From positions 9,901-73,900 of the forward strand of contig JAYUWK010000133.1 in the NCBI GenBank assembly GCA_043753895.1: a stretch of DNA of 64,000 nucleotides, in the 5' to 3' direction. A program made the position numbers and the translations under genes. Below, piece after piece: positions 42,683-50,548 of the stretch. The first letter of the stretch is position 1. Each line of letters starts with the position of its first letter. This DNA comes from WLMZ01 sp043753895. Lineage in GTDB: Bacteria > Actinomycetota > Acidimicrobiia > Acidimicrobiales > Ilumatobacteraceae. Below the pieces are notes generated by a model, which ran no database searches, was not told the origin of the DNA, and saw nothing but the letters and a program-made list of their open reading frames with translations.

Positions 42683-42886
42683 TCAGTCGACCAACCGGGT
42701 GATGTCGATCAGATCGAGGCCGAGGTCGCTGATCACGGCGAGCACTCCGTGGAGTTCGGCCTGATCGCGAACATGGCCACGAAGTGTCGATGCATCGACG
42801 ACCGCCATGGGCGAAAGGGCGGCGACGAGACGCGGGCCGACGCCCGGGGCGATGTGAATCTCGTACATGCCTCCATGGTCGGTCAT
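42683..42886 (-). CDS. small conserved actinobacterial protein of unknown function
   Basis: 67 residues, or 61 if started at the ATG at 42868, where the family-like start MYEIHIAPG begins. It continues with a small alpha/beta pattern ending DQAELHGVLAVISDLGLDLIDITRLVD, a block common in short actinobacterial proteins. GGAGG lies just before the second ATG but at very short spacing, so the start is undecided. It stands alone between a pseudogene and the kinase gene. The 42887-43108 gap shows no gene. Confidence 0.6.
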   Translation of the reverse strand: MTDHGGMYEIHIAPGVGPRLVAALSPMAVVDASTLRGHVRDQAELHGVLAVISDLGLDLIDITRLVD

Positions 42887-43108
42887 CTGTGCATCTCATC
42901 GCAGTTCTTCGAATCGGGCATCACCCCGTCAGGGTGGTCTTCGAGTGAGCGAACCGCGAGCCAAGAGCGATCGTGAGTGGCAGTAGTTCTGCGCCCTGCA
43001 GGGCACGTGCACACTGCCAGATCGACCAAGCCGGCGACTTCGTCGAATCCGCGGGCAGGAACGCAGCTCGGGGGTTTCAGCGGCCTTGGTTGCGGGTATG
43101 AGTGATGC

Positions 43109-44563
43109 GTGAGTCGTCGGATCGCAAATCGCTATCTGATCGGCGAACAGATTGGTGCCGGTGCAACCTCGCGCGTGCACCTCGCGCTTGACGAACGCCT
43201 TGATCGACGAGTCGCGGTTAAAATGCTCGACGCGAAGATGGTGGAATCGGCTGATCCAGCGGCGCGAATGCGCTTTCTGCGCGAGGGACCGACCTCGGCG
43301 TCGTTCAGCCATCCCAATGCAGTCACGGTGTTCGATGCGGGTGAGGACGACGGCGTTCTCTACATCGTCATGGAATTGGTCGATGGACCGTCGCTCGCGG
43401 CGCGACTTGCCAGTGACGGCCCGTTACCTATCGACGAAGCGGTTCGCATCGCCCGCCAGGTGTTGGCGGCGCTCGCCGCCGCGCATACTGCCGGCATCGT
43501 TCACCGCGATGTGAAGCCGGCCAACGTACTGTTGGGGGCTGACGGTGTGGCCAAACTTGCCGACTTTGGTATCGCCAAGCGATTTGATGAACTCGACGAT
43601 TCGATCACGCGCACTGGCACCGTGATCGGTACTCCTCGATACCTGGCTCCTGAGCAGGCCCTCGGTTCGCCGGTGACTCCTGCGAGCGATGTGTATTCGA
43701 TGGGGTTACTGCTGTTCGAGATGCTCGGTGGACGTACGCCCTTTCGCGGTGATTCGCCTATTTCCGTTGTCATGGCCCAGCAGTCGCACGTCGCGCCCGA
43801 TGTGCGCACTCTGCGCGCCGACATCCCGCCGCAGTTGGCTTCCACAGTGGCGCGTGCGCTTGAACGCGATCCGTCAGCGCGATTCGCCAGCGCCGCAGAG
43901 ATGGCCACCGGCCTCGATGCCGGCTGGTTGCCGCCAAGCGGCGCTCCGCCGGAGTCGGGAATCGAGACGCAGGTGATTCAGGCTGCGGACGCTGCGGCCG
44001 TTGGTGTGCGGTCAGGCGAGACCCAGTTCATGCCGGTGGTGACTCCGCCAGCAGTTCCCGCCCTAGCGATCGCAGCAACGCCTGTGGTGCGCACGCGGAG
44101 GCACCACTTCTCCTACAAGGCGGCCGTCGTCATTGTGCTGCTGCTCGTCGCCGTCGGTTATGCGCTGGCAGGGCCGAGGCTCGGACACCCCAGTTCACCG
44201 GTCGCCGTCGACGGCGCGGCGCCCACCACCCCCGCTGCCCTGGCCGCCGCGTCGCCCGCCCCCGCGTCGATCGCCGTGCCGTTGGTGAGCGAGGTCATCG
44301 CCGGATTCCCGGTGACCACCGATCTCGGCGTGTTTCTACAGCAGCTTCAGCGTGATCCGGCCGCGGTGGGAAAGTCAGGCGGAGCGCTCGCCGACGAACT
44401 CGCCCAGGTGCTTGCTGAGCGTTCGTCACGCAAACAGCGCGACCGGGCCAATGAGCTTCGTAAGCATCTGGTCCAGTGGGTGAACGCTGGCGATCTGAAC
44501 CCGGCCATTGCCGCGGCGCTCGACCCGCTGCTTGCGCCGCTCGCCGACGCGGCGGTGAAGTAG
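43109..44563 (+). CDS. membrane-anchored Ser/Thr protein kinase (PASTA-less Pkn type)
   Basis: 484 residues. Kinase domain at about 8-265: glycine loop IGAGATSRVH (14-23), ATP lysine K38 in VAVKML, catalytic HRDVKPAN (D134), DFG at 152-154, and the activation segment GTVIGTPRYLAPEQ. After a Pro-rich juxtamembrane stretch there is one membrane helix (about 335-352, AAVVIVLLLVAVGYALAG), then an Ala/Pro/Thr-rich outer part ending in a helical domain without PASTA repeats. GTG start. Probably senses an envelope signal; targets unknown. Confidence 0.92.
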   Translation: MSRRIANRYLIGEQIGAGATSRVHLALDERLDRRVAVKMLDAKMVESADPAARMRFLREGPTSASFSHPNAVTVFDAGEDDGVLYIVMELVDGPSLAARLASDGPLPIDEAVRIARQVLAALAAAHTAGIVHRDVKPANVLLGADGVAKLADFGIAKRFDELDDSITRTGTVIGTPRYLAPEQALGSPVTPASDVYSMGLLLFEMLGGRTPFRGDSPISVVMAQQSHVAPDVRTLRADIPPQLASTVARALERDPSARFASAAEMATGLDAGWLPPSGAPPESGIETQVIQAADAAAVGVRSGETQFMPVVTPPAVPALAIAATPVVRTRRHHFSYKAAVVIVLLLVAVGYALAGPRLGHPSSPVAVDGAAPTTPAALAAASPAPASIAVPLVSEVIAGFPVTTDLGVFLQQLQRDPAAVGKSGGALADELAQVLAERSSRKQRDRANELRKHLVQWVNAGDLNPAIAAALDPLLAPLADAAVK

Positions 44564-44599
44564 GTGCGGCGTTGAAGTAGGCGCGGCGGTGAGATAAAC
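44549..44599. repeat. 17-bp tandem repeat across the kinase stop codon
   Basis: Units GCGGCGGTGAAGTAGGT (44549-44565) and GCGGCGTTGAAGTAGGC (44566-44582), then a partial third (44583-44599). The kinase stop codon TAG lies inside the first unit and is copied in the second. Likely slippage. Confidence 0.6.
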
Positions 44600-44604
44600 G
44601 CGCG

Positions 44605-46314
44605 TCAGGCGCCGAGGATCTCTGCACGCAACTCGCGTTTGAGGAACTTGCCATTGGCGTTGCGCGGAATCGGGTCGTTGCGGAACCAGATCTGCGCGGG
44701 GATCTTGTATTTGGCGAGGCTGGCCGAAAGGAATTCGCGAAGCTCGTCGTCGGTGAGCTCGTGCCCCGGCTTGAGCACGATGACAGCGGCGACGTCTTCG
44801 CCGAGCCGATCGTCGGGCACGCCGAATACGGCCGCTTCGGCGATGGCATCGTGGTGGTAGATAGCACTTTCGACCTCGCTGCAGTACACGTTCTCGCCGC
44901 CGCGCAGCACCATGTCCTTGGCACGGTCGACCAGGAAGACGAAGCCATCTTCGTCGATGCGCGCGATGTCGCCGGTGTTCAGCCATCCATCGCGAATCGC
45001 GTCGGCGGTGGCCTCTGGTCTGTTGAGGTAGCCCTTGATGACCACTGCGCCGCGCACGCACAACACGCCGATCGCATTGGGATCGGCCGCGATGTCGTTG
45101 CCGTCTTCGTCGACGAGTTTGGTCTCCAACGTGGGGACGGCGGGACCGCACGATGACGGCTTGTTCACGAACCAGCGACCCGCGTTGGCCGTGATGATGC
45201 CGTGCGTTTCGGTCATGCCGTATCCGGTAGAGGGCGCACTCGACGACACGGCACCCGCGATCTTGTTCACCAGGTCGGGCTGCAACGCCGCGCCGCCACC
45301 GCCGAGGCCCTGCAGCGACGATGTGTCGCGCGTGGCCCAATCGGGATGCATCAGCAACTCGCGACTCATTGTCGGTACTCCCGAGAAGTTGGTGACCTGC
45401 TCGCGCTCGATGAGCTCGAGCGCGCGACCCGGATCCCATTTGCGGGTGAGCACGATCTTCGCGCCAGACAGCGTGGCCGGATGCAGCAGGCAGTTGCAGG
45501 CAGTCACGTGGAACAGCGGCGTGGGCGCCATGAACACTGGAGGGCGGGGAGCGGTAGGCGCCTTCGGCGGAAGGTCACCTGCATCCACGGCCTTCTGCTC
45601 GCCGGCCGCCGCAATGGTGGTCATCGCCATCAGGTTGAGGATGTTGGCCACGGAGCCGCGATGGGTGAGCTGAGCGCCCTTGGGGAAGCCGGTGGTGCCC
45701 GAGGTGTAGAAGATGGTTGCGTCGTCGTCGGGGTCGATGTCGCACTCGGGGAGTGAGCCCGGATCGTCGCCGGCCATGACATCGGCCCAGTGCACACCGG
45801 TCTCGGGAATGGTGTGGTCGCTGCGAACGGAGATCACGTGCATGGGACGCTGGGCCGGCATGTGCTCTAGGCGTTGCAGGCGTTCGTCGTCGGCGATGAG
45901 GACCCGTGGTTCGCTGTCGTTGAGGGCGTATTCCATCTCCGGTGGGGTCCACCACGCATTCATGCCGACCACGGCCGCGCCGACGCTGATCGTGGCCCAG
46001 TAGGCAACGACCCACTCTGGATAGTTACGCATCGCAATTGCGACCCGGGAATGACGAGTGACGCCGTGGGAGATGAGGTGATGGGCGAGCTTGCGGACCT
46101 GTGCGTGGACCTCGGCGTAGGTGTAGCGCTCGTCTTCGTAGACGATGTAGTCCTTGTCGGCGTGGCCTGTCGTTGACTCCCAAAGCAGGCGCATGTGCGG
46201 TGGCATGTTGGCGAAGGTTCGGATCGAGGTTCCGCGTACGTCGATGTTGGTGGTGGCGAATGGCGCGCCGGGCGCGGTGAGTTCGGCCCGGGCGGCGAGG
46301 TAGTGGTGAATCAC
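44605..46314 (-). CDS. AMP-forming acyl-CoA synthetase (fatty-acyl-CoA ligase)
   Basis: 569 residues from the GTG at 46314. The N-terminus RAELTAPGAPFATTNIDVRG is that of a common actinobacterial long-chain ligase group. FYTSGTTGFPKGAQLTHRG, YGMTETHG, the hinge DRAKDMVLRGGENVYC and the end motif NANGKFLKRELR are all present. The frame has no stop upstream and runs on into the damaged DUF389 sequence, so a 753-residue fusion is formally possible. No strong ribosome binding site is visible before 46314. Probably activates fatty acids for beta-oxidation. Confidence 0.88.
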   Translation of the reverse strand: MIHHYLAARAELTAPGAPFATTNIDVRGTSIRTFANMPPHMRLLWESTTGHADKDYIVYEDERYTYAEVHAQVRKLAHHLISHGVTRHSRVAIAMRNYPEWVVAYWATISVGAAVVGMNAWWTPPEMEYALNDSEPRVLIADDERLQRLEHMPAQRPMHVISVRSDHTIPETGVHWADVMAGDDPGSLPECDIDPDDDATIFYTSGTTGFPKGAQLTHRGSVANILNLMAMTTIAAAGEQKAVDAGDLPPKAPTAPRPPVFMAPTPLFHVTACNCLLHPATLSGAKIVLTRKWDPGRALELIEREQVTNFSGVPTMSRELLMHPDWATRDTSSLQGLGGGGAALQPDLVNKIAGAVSSSAPSTGYGMTETHGIITANAGRWFVNKPSSCGPAVPTLETKLVDEDGNDIAADPNAIGVLCVRGAVVIKGYLNRPEATADAIRDGWLNTGDIARIDEDGFVFLVDRAKDMVLRGGENVYCSEVESAIYHHDAIAEAAVFGVPDDRLGEDVAAVIVLKPGHELTDDELREFLSASLAKYKIPAQIWFRNDPIPRNANGKFLKRELRAEILGA

Positions 46315-47260
46315 ACTTCTGATTGTTGTCGCGACAGCGGTGGGTTCGGCAATCGGAGAGGTTCCAGGCAGCGATGCTGCGGTGCCGTCCAGCGCAACCA
46401 CGGTCTTGGGTATGAACTCGATCACGACATTGCTCGGATCCACTCCGCCGGTCTTCAGTGCTGTGGCGAGACCTGTCGTATCCGGCAGCGGCGGCGGGCC
46501 GATCACGCGCACAGTGATCTTGGTGTTATCGGTGTTCACATCGAGGAAGTCCCACCCGACTCCACGCGCCCACGTATCGGTGATGCGGCGCACATTGCGC
46601 TCGCGAGTGCTGTTCTGGGCGATCTTGGCCGTCGAGATGGTCAGCGGCACCGCGATCGCGACGAGCAGCGCAACGACGACGACGACAGCGTTGCGTCGGT
46701 TGACCGGGCGGTGTTTGCCGTTCGAGGTGGGCTCGACCATCCGGTGCACCTTGTAGAGCCCCATCACGATGATGCCTGTGGTGAGGATCGCTGCGACGTT
46801 GGTGCCGAACAACAGCAGCGCGCCGACCGATTGCTTGAACTCGCCGGCCTCTGCAGTGAGACCCACGACTGCGAGCGGCGACGACGTCGTTGGCGACCAT
46901 GAGGCCGATGAGAAAGCCGACGCCGATCGCAGCAGCCGCCCCGCTTGCGACCAGCGCGATCGAGCGCAACAGGTTGGTCCTGTCGCCGAGCACGACGGCG
47001 AGCATGGTGCCCAGGATCGGTGTCATGAGCGGAGCCACGATCATGGCTCCGATGACGGTGGCCGTGGAATCGCCGCCGACGCCGGCCGATGCGATGATCG
47101 ACTCAAGGGTCAGCAGGATCCATAACCGGCTCAGCCGTCGGCCGAGGTCGGGGCCGTCGAAGAACACCGAGTTACGCATGTGGTCCAGGTCGTTGAGCGC
47201 CAAGTTCGGCATCGTTGTCACTGTCCCCGTTCTGGTGATGGGGTCCCTGACGATAGTCAT
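46315..47260 (-). pseudogene. DUF389 membrane protein with internal deletion
   Basis: The N-terminal part (ATG at 47260) has RLSRLWILLTLESIIASAGV and STATVIGAMIVAPLMTPILGTMLAVV, the DUF389 signature, and stays open to about 46880 (MVANDVVAA). There the frame shifts: LAVVGLTAEAGEFKQSVGALLLFGTN continues in another frame from about 46875. The helices that should lie between, including the SLVPP-type segment, are absent, so roughly 40-60 codons were lost. The C-terminal part runs without a stop into the acyl-CoA synthetase. Coordinates of the downstream edge are set by that gene's start. Confidence 0.65.
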
Positions 47261-47409
47261 TCCGCGATGAGTGGGGTTCCCCCGATTCGGGTGATCTGCG
47301 AGTCGGACGCGGCGCTCGGTGACGACGTCGCGCTTGCACGGCCAGCGTTTTGCAGGCAGTCTGCACGGGGTGAAGGATTTCGATGAGACCGAGATGAGGA
47401 TGACGGACC

Positions 47410-48351
47410 ATGGCTGAGCATCGACCGTTGCGGTGGGGTGTGCTGGGCGCCAGCAGTCGCATTTTCGAACGGAGTCTGCGCCCAGCCTTCGACGCGTGCG
47501 GACAACAGATCGTGGCGGTTGCGAGCCGAGACGGTGTCTCATTCCAGCCATACATCGAGCTGCTCGCTCGTGACGATGTTGATGCGGTCTACAACCCGCT
47601 CCCCAATCATCTGCACGCTGAGTGGAGCCACCGCGCGCTGGACGCCGGGAAGCACGTGTTGTGCGAGAAGCCGCTCACGCTCGACCCTGCAGACTCCGCA
47701 TCGCTCTTCGATCACGCCGAGGCTGCCGACGTGGTGCTGCTCGAGGCCTATGTCTGGCCGCATCACCCTCGGGCGCAGCGCCTGCTCAATCTGGTGCTCG
47801 CTGGCGAGGTGGGTGAACCGCTCTGGGGGAGTGCTCGTTTCAGTTGGCCGATGGATCTTGCCGGTGGCGACCATCGCCTCGACGAACGCGGCGCAGGCGC
47901 ACTGTTCGATGTTGGTATCTACTGCATTGCGCCCTTCATGTTGATGGCGCAGCGGTCACCCGTTGTCGTGGCAGCGAATGCCGTGCGCAATGACGTGGGG
48001 GTCGACCTCTCGATGAGCGGATGGATCGATTGGGGAGCCGGCTTTGGCACCGCGTTCGCTGTGTCGTTCGATGCGCCCCCCGTTCGGGACATGACGCTCA
48101 CCTGTAGCGACGCCGCGGTGATAGTGCCCGGCTGGCACACCCCCGGATCCTTGGACGCGAGCGAGTTGCAGATCATTCGCCGCGACGGCTCGGTCGAAGA
48201 GATCACCTGTGCAGGAGGCGATGCCTACGCCGGTATGGTGCAACACTTTGCCGACGTCGTCGACGGTCGCACCTCAGCGATCTTCGGGCGTGCCGAGAGC
48301 ATGCGTCTCGCCCATGTCCTGCACGATCTCCGGCTCGCCAGCGCTCGCTGA
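47410..48351 (+). CDS. Gfo/Idh/MocA family oxidoreductase
   Basis: 313 residues. The N-terminal Rossmann fold opens RWGVLGASSRIFERSLRPAF (the usual GxGxxx is GASSRI here), followed by the family motif GKHVLCEKPLTLDP, whose EKP is catalytic, at about 77-90. The C-terminal alpha/beta domain has DERGAGALFDVGIYCI. Family members oxidise sugars, inositol or trans-dihydrodiols with NAD(P). It is followed after 55 bp by an SDR gene on the same strand, so they may act in one sugar pathway. Confidence 0.88.
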   Translation: MAEHRPLRWGVLGASSRIFERSLRPAFDACGQQIVAVASRDGVSFQPYIELLARDDVDAVYNPLPNHLHAEWSHRALDAGKHVLCEKPLTLDPADSASLFDHAEAADVVLLEAYVWPHHPRAQRLLNLVLAGEVGEPLWGSARFSWPMDLAGGDHRLDERGAGALFDVGIYCIAPFMLMAQRSPVVVAANAVRNDVGVDLSMSGWIDWGAGFGTAFAVSFDAPPVRDMTLTCSDAAVIVPGWHTPGSLDASELQIIRRDGSVEEITCAGGDAYAGMVQHFADVVDGRTSAIFGRAESMRLAHVLHDLRLASAR

Positions 48352-48406
48352 GGCCACCAATCGCCTGCAGCCCTGAGAAATGCAGGCCCCGAGTCGAAGG
48401 ACAATC

Positions 48407-49180
48407 GTGACCACCAACTACGCAACGTACCCATCACTCGTCGAGCGAGGCGTCTTCATCACCGGCGGCGCCGCAGGTATCGGCAGCGCCATGGTCGAGC
48501 AGTTCGCCAGGCAAGGGAGCAAGGTGGCCTTCGTCGATCTCGACGTCGATGGCGCGAACGTCACTATCGAGCGCTGCCAGGCTGCCGGGGTCGTCCACGT
48601 GCCGGTCTTCTTTCAGCTTGATCTCTTGGATATCGCTGCATTGCAACGTGCCTGCGCAGCCGCGATCGAGATGCTCGGGGGGATCAGCGTGCTCGTGAAC
48701 AACGCAGCCAGCGATGACCGTCACGACTGGCGCAACGTGACCCCCGAGTATTTCGACAACCGCATCAACACCAACCTGCGCCACTACTTCTTCGCGATCC
48801 AGGCACTCGCTCCTTCGATGATTGCTGCGGGGCATGGGTCGATTGTCAACATCGGATCGAGCAGCTACCTGATGCAGGAGGACATGTTCCCCGGATACGC
48901 GATTGCCAAGTCGGCCGTCGAGGGCATCACGCGAACGATGGCGCGAACCTTTGGTCCGCATGGCGTTCGCGTCAATACCGTCATGCCGGGTTGGGTGCCC
49001 ACCGAACGACAGCTGACGCAATGGTGGACTCCCGACGGGGAGGCGGCCACGATGCGCGATCAGGCGATCAAGCGACGCATCACCCCCGACGAGTTCGCGC
49101 AGATGGTGCTCTTCCTCGCAGCCGACGATGGCGCTGCCTGCACCGCCCAGCAGTTTCTCGTCGACGGCGGTCGCTTCTGA
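48407..49180 (+). CDS. short-chain dehydrogenase/reductase
   Basis: 257 residues from the GTG at 48407, which has GAAGGA 6 nt upstream; an ATG at 48380 is in frame. NAD(P) motif FITGGAAGIGSAM (TGxxxGIG), the VNNAAS segment, and catalytic Ser in NIGSSSYL with Tyr and Lys in YAIAKSAV are all present. The C-terminus PGWVPTERQ and FLVDGGRF is typical. Its stop codon lies in the left copy of a direct repeat (49178-49198). Confidence 0.9.
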   Translation: MTTNYATYPSLVERGVFITGGAAGIGSAMVEQFARQGSKVAFVDLDVDGANVTIERCQAAGVVHVPVFFQLDLLDIAALQRACAAAIEMLGGISVLVNNAASDDRHDWRNVTPEYFDNRINTNLRHYFFAIQALAPSMIAAGHGSIVNIGSSSYLMQEDMFPGYAIAKSAVEGITRTMARTFGPHGVRVNTVMPGWVPTERQLTQWWTPDGEAATMRDQAIKRRITPDEFAQMVLFLAADDGAACTAQQFLVDGGRF

Positions 49181-49198
49181 GCGGTGGCGCCGTTGGTT
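49178..49198. repeat. left 21-bp direct repeat flanking the HTH/nucleotidyltransferase module
   Basis: This stretch (TGAGCGGTGGCG, then CCGTTGGTT) matches 50494-50514 at 20 of 21 positions. It starts with the SDR stop codon. The two copies frame 1.3 kb holding the toxin-antitoxin-like pair. Confidence 0.75.
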
Positions 49199-49241
49199 CG
49201 GCGCCTGCACCTGCGCCGCATTCCCCGTTAATCCGCCTTGG

Positions 49242-49259
49242 TATATCGAATACGATATA
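49242..49259. promoter_or_regulatory. palindromic operator upstream of the HTH gene
   Basis: TATATCG (49242-49248) and CGATATA (49253-49259) are exact inverse copies around AATA. The site ends 8 nt before the ATG at 49268 and is the only AT-rich stretch nearby, so it may overlap the -10 region. Autoregulation by the HTH protein is the simplest reading. Confidence 0.6.
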
Positions 49260-49267
49260 GTTATCGG

Positions 49268-49792
49268 ATGGACACGGCGGGGGTGGTGAGGGAGTTCAGA
49301 GGCCGACACGGCCTCTCTCAGACGACCCTCAGCAAACTGACGGGTATTCCGCAACCGGTGCTGTCGATGTATGAGCACGGCCGCCGCAGCCCCAGTATCG
49401 AGACGCTGGACCGCATCCTCGCAGTGGGTTCGGAGATGGTAGGAGTGTCACCCCGGCCATCTCGGCAGGACGACCGTTCGGTGTCGAAGACGATCGAGAT
49501 TCACCGCATCGTTCTGGAGAGGTTTCTCGAGAGTCCCGACCAGGTGCTGGAACTCGGTCGCACTCGGTTGCGCGTTCTCGAACGATCGCTGAGCAAGCGG
49601 AGCTCGCCGTACCTCGCGACGTGGCGACGCCTGCTTGACGGGCCGCGTTCCGACATCGTCCGGCTTTTGCTGTCGACCGACGAGGACGACATCGAGCTGC
49701 TCAAGATGTCGCCGTTCACCACGCTGTTGAGCGATCAAGAGCGCCTCGAGGTGACTAGTCGTTCGAAGCTGCGGCGCGCTGGATCTCGATGA
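49268..49792 (+). CDS. XRE-family HTH protein, antitoxin-like
   Basis: 174 residues. Residues 5-60 form an XRE helix-turn-helix (REFRGRHGLSQTTLSKLTGIPQPVLSMYEHGRRSPSIETL). The remaining part is helical with DQVLELGRTRLRVLERS. It lies 19 bp before a DUF6036-type nucleotidyltransferase gene, an arrangement known for AbiE-like or MNT-type toxin-antitoxin pairs. ATG at 49268 lies directly behind the palindrome; a start at 49238 would put the palindrome inside the gene. Confidence 0.82.
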   Translation: MDTAGVVREFRGRHGLSQTTLSKLTGIPQPVLSMYEHGRRSPSIETLDRILAVGSEMVGVSPRPSRQDDRSVSKTIEIHRIVLERFLESPDQVLELGRTRLRVLERSLSKRSSPYLATWRRLLDGPRSDIVRLLLSTDEDDIELLKMSPFTTLLSDQERLEVTSRSKLRRAGSR

Positions 49793-49811
49793 ACAGGAGG
49801 GCCTGCATCGG

Positions 49812-50489
49812 ATGATTCGCGCTGTCGCCGCAATGCTCGGCGAGGAAACCGTGGTGATCATCGGCAGCCAGTCGATCCTCGCCTCGTTCCGCGAGTTCAT
49901 ACTTCCCGATGACGCAACGATGTCGGCCGAAGCGGACACCGTTCCCTTCGACGATGACGACGAGGCAAAGGCCGACAAGGTCGACGGCGTGCTCGGTGAA
50001 GCAAGCCACTTCTCCGAGAAGTACGGCATCTACGCTGCTGGTGTTTCGCCCTGGACCGCCCGTCTTCCGGCGGGCTGGGACGCTCGTCTGGTGCGGATCG
50101 AGGATCCCGAGGGTGGCGCTGTCGGCCTGTGCCTGCATCCCGAGGACCTGTGTGTAGCAAAAGTTCTGGCCGGCCGAGCAAAGGACATCCGATTCCTCGC
50201 TGCCGTGTTTCGGTCGGGCCTCGTGGACCCTGCCGCCGTATCTCGAAAGCTCACGACTGTCGCGCTTCGGCGGAGTGACGCGGAGGCCGTTCGACGAGCC
50301 CGAGCCTTTCTCGATGGTGTTCCACGCCTTGCCAAGTACGCCAAGGGACCACCACCGGCGACGCACGACATCTCGCGCGTCAGCGACAAGCTCGCGCGAA
50401 TGCGGGACGCCTCCGTGTTGTGCGGCCGAACGAATAGCGATGGAACGCTCTGCCGGAACGACCGTCGTGAATGCGGAGATCATCGGTGA
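49812..50489 (+). CDS. DUF6036-type nucleotidyltransferase, toxin-like
   Basis: 225 residues. VVIIGSQSILASF (residues 13-25) is the GS motif of the polymerase-beta nucleotidyltransferase fold, followed by an acidic stretch EADTVPFDDDDEAKADKVDG for metals. YGIYAAGVSPWTARLPAGWDARLVRI and LHPEDLCVAKVLAGRAKDI match the DUF6036 type found with HTH genes. Such proteins may nucleotidylate tRNA or proteins, as in AbiEii/MenT toxins. The C-terminal 30 residues contain a short cysteine-containing tail (LCGRTNSDGTLC). Start ATG at 49812. Confidence 0.78.
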   Translation: MIRAVAAMLGEETVVIIGSQSILASFREFILPDDATMSAEADTVPFDDDDEAKADKVDGVLGEASHFSEKYGIYAAGVSPWTARLPAGWDARLVRIEDPEGGAVGLCLHPEDLCVAKVLAGRAKDIRFLAAVFRSGLVDPAAVSRKLTTVALRRSDAEAVRRARAFLDGVPRLAKYAKGPPPATHDISRVSDKLARMRDASVLCGRTNSDGTLCRNDRRECGDHR

Positions 50490-50493
50490 CTCT

Positions 50494-50514
50494 TGAGCGG
50501 TGGCCCCGTTGGTT
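50494..50514. repeat. right 21-bp direct repeat flanking the HTH/nucleotidyltransferase module
   Basis: Partner of 49178-49198, one mismatch. It ends at the first base of the TTGACA of the following gene's promoter. Confidence 0.75.
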
Positions 50515-50542
50515 TGACATCGTCGGCGAGTGACTCAATACT
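50514..50542 (+). promoter_or_regulatory. putative promoter TTGACA-17-AATACT
   Basis: TTGACA (50514-50519) and AATACT (50537-50542) with 17-nt spacing. The -10 ends 6 nt before the ATG at 50549, so transcription would start at or next to the start codon. Confidence 0.5.
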
Positions 50543-50548
50543 GGCTTG

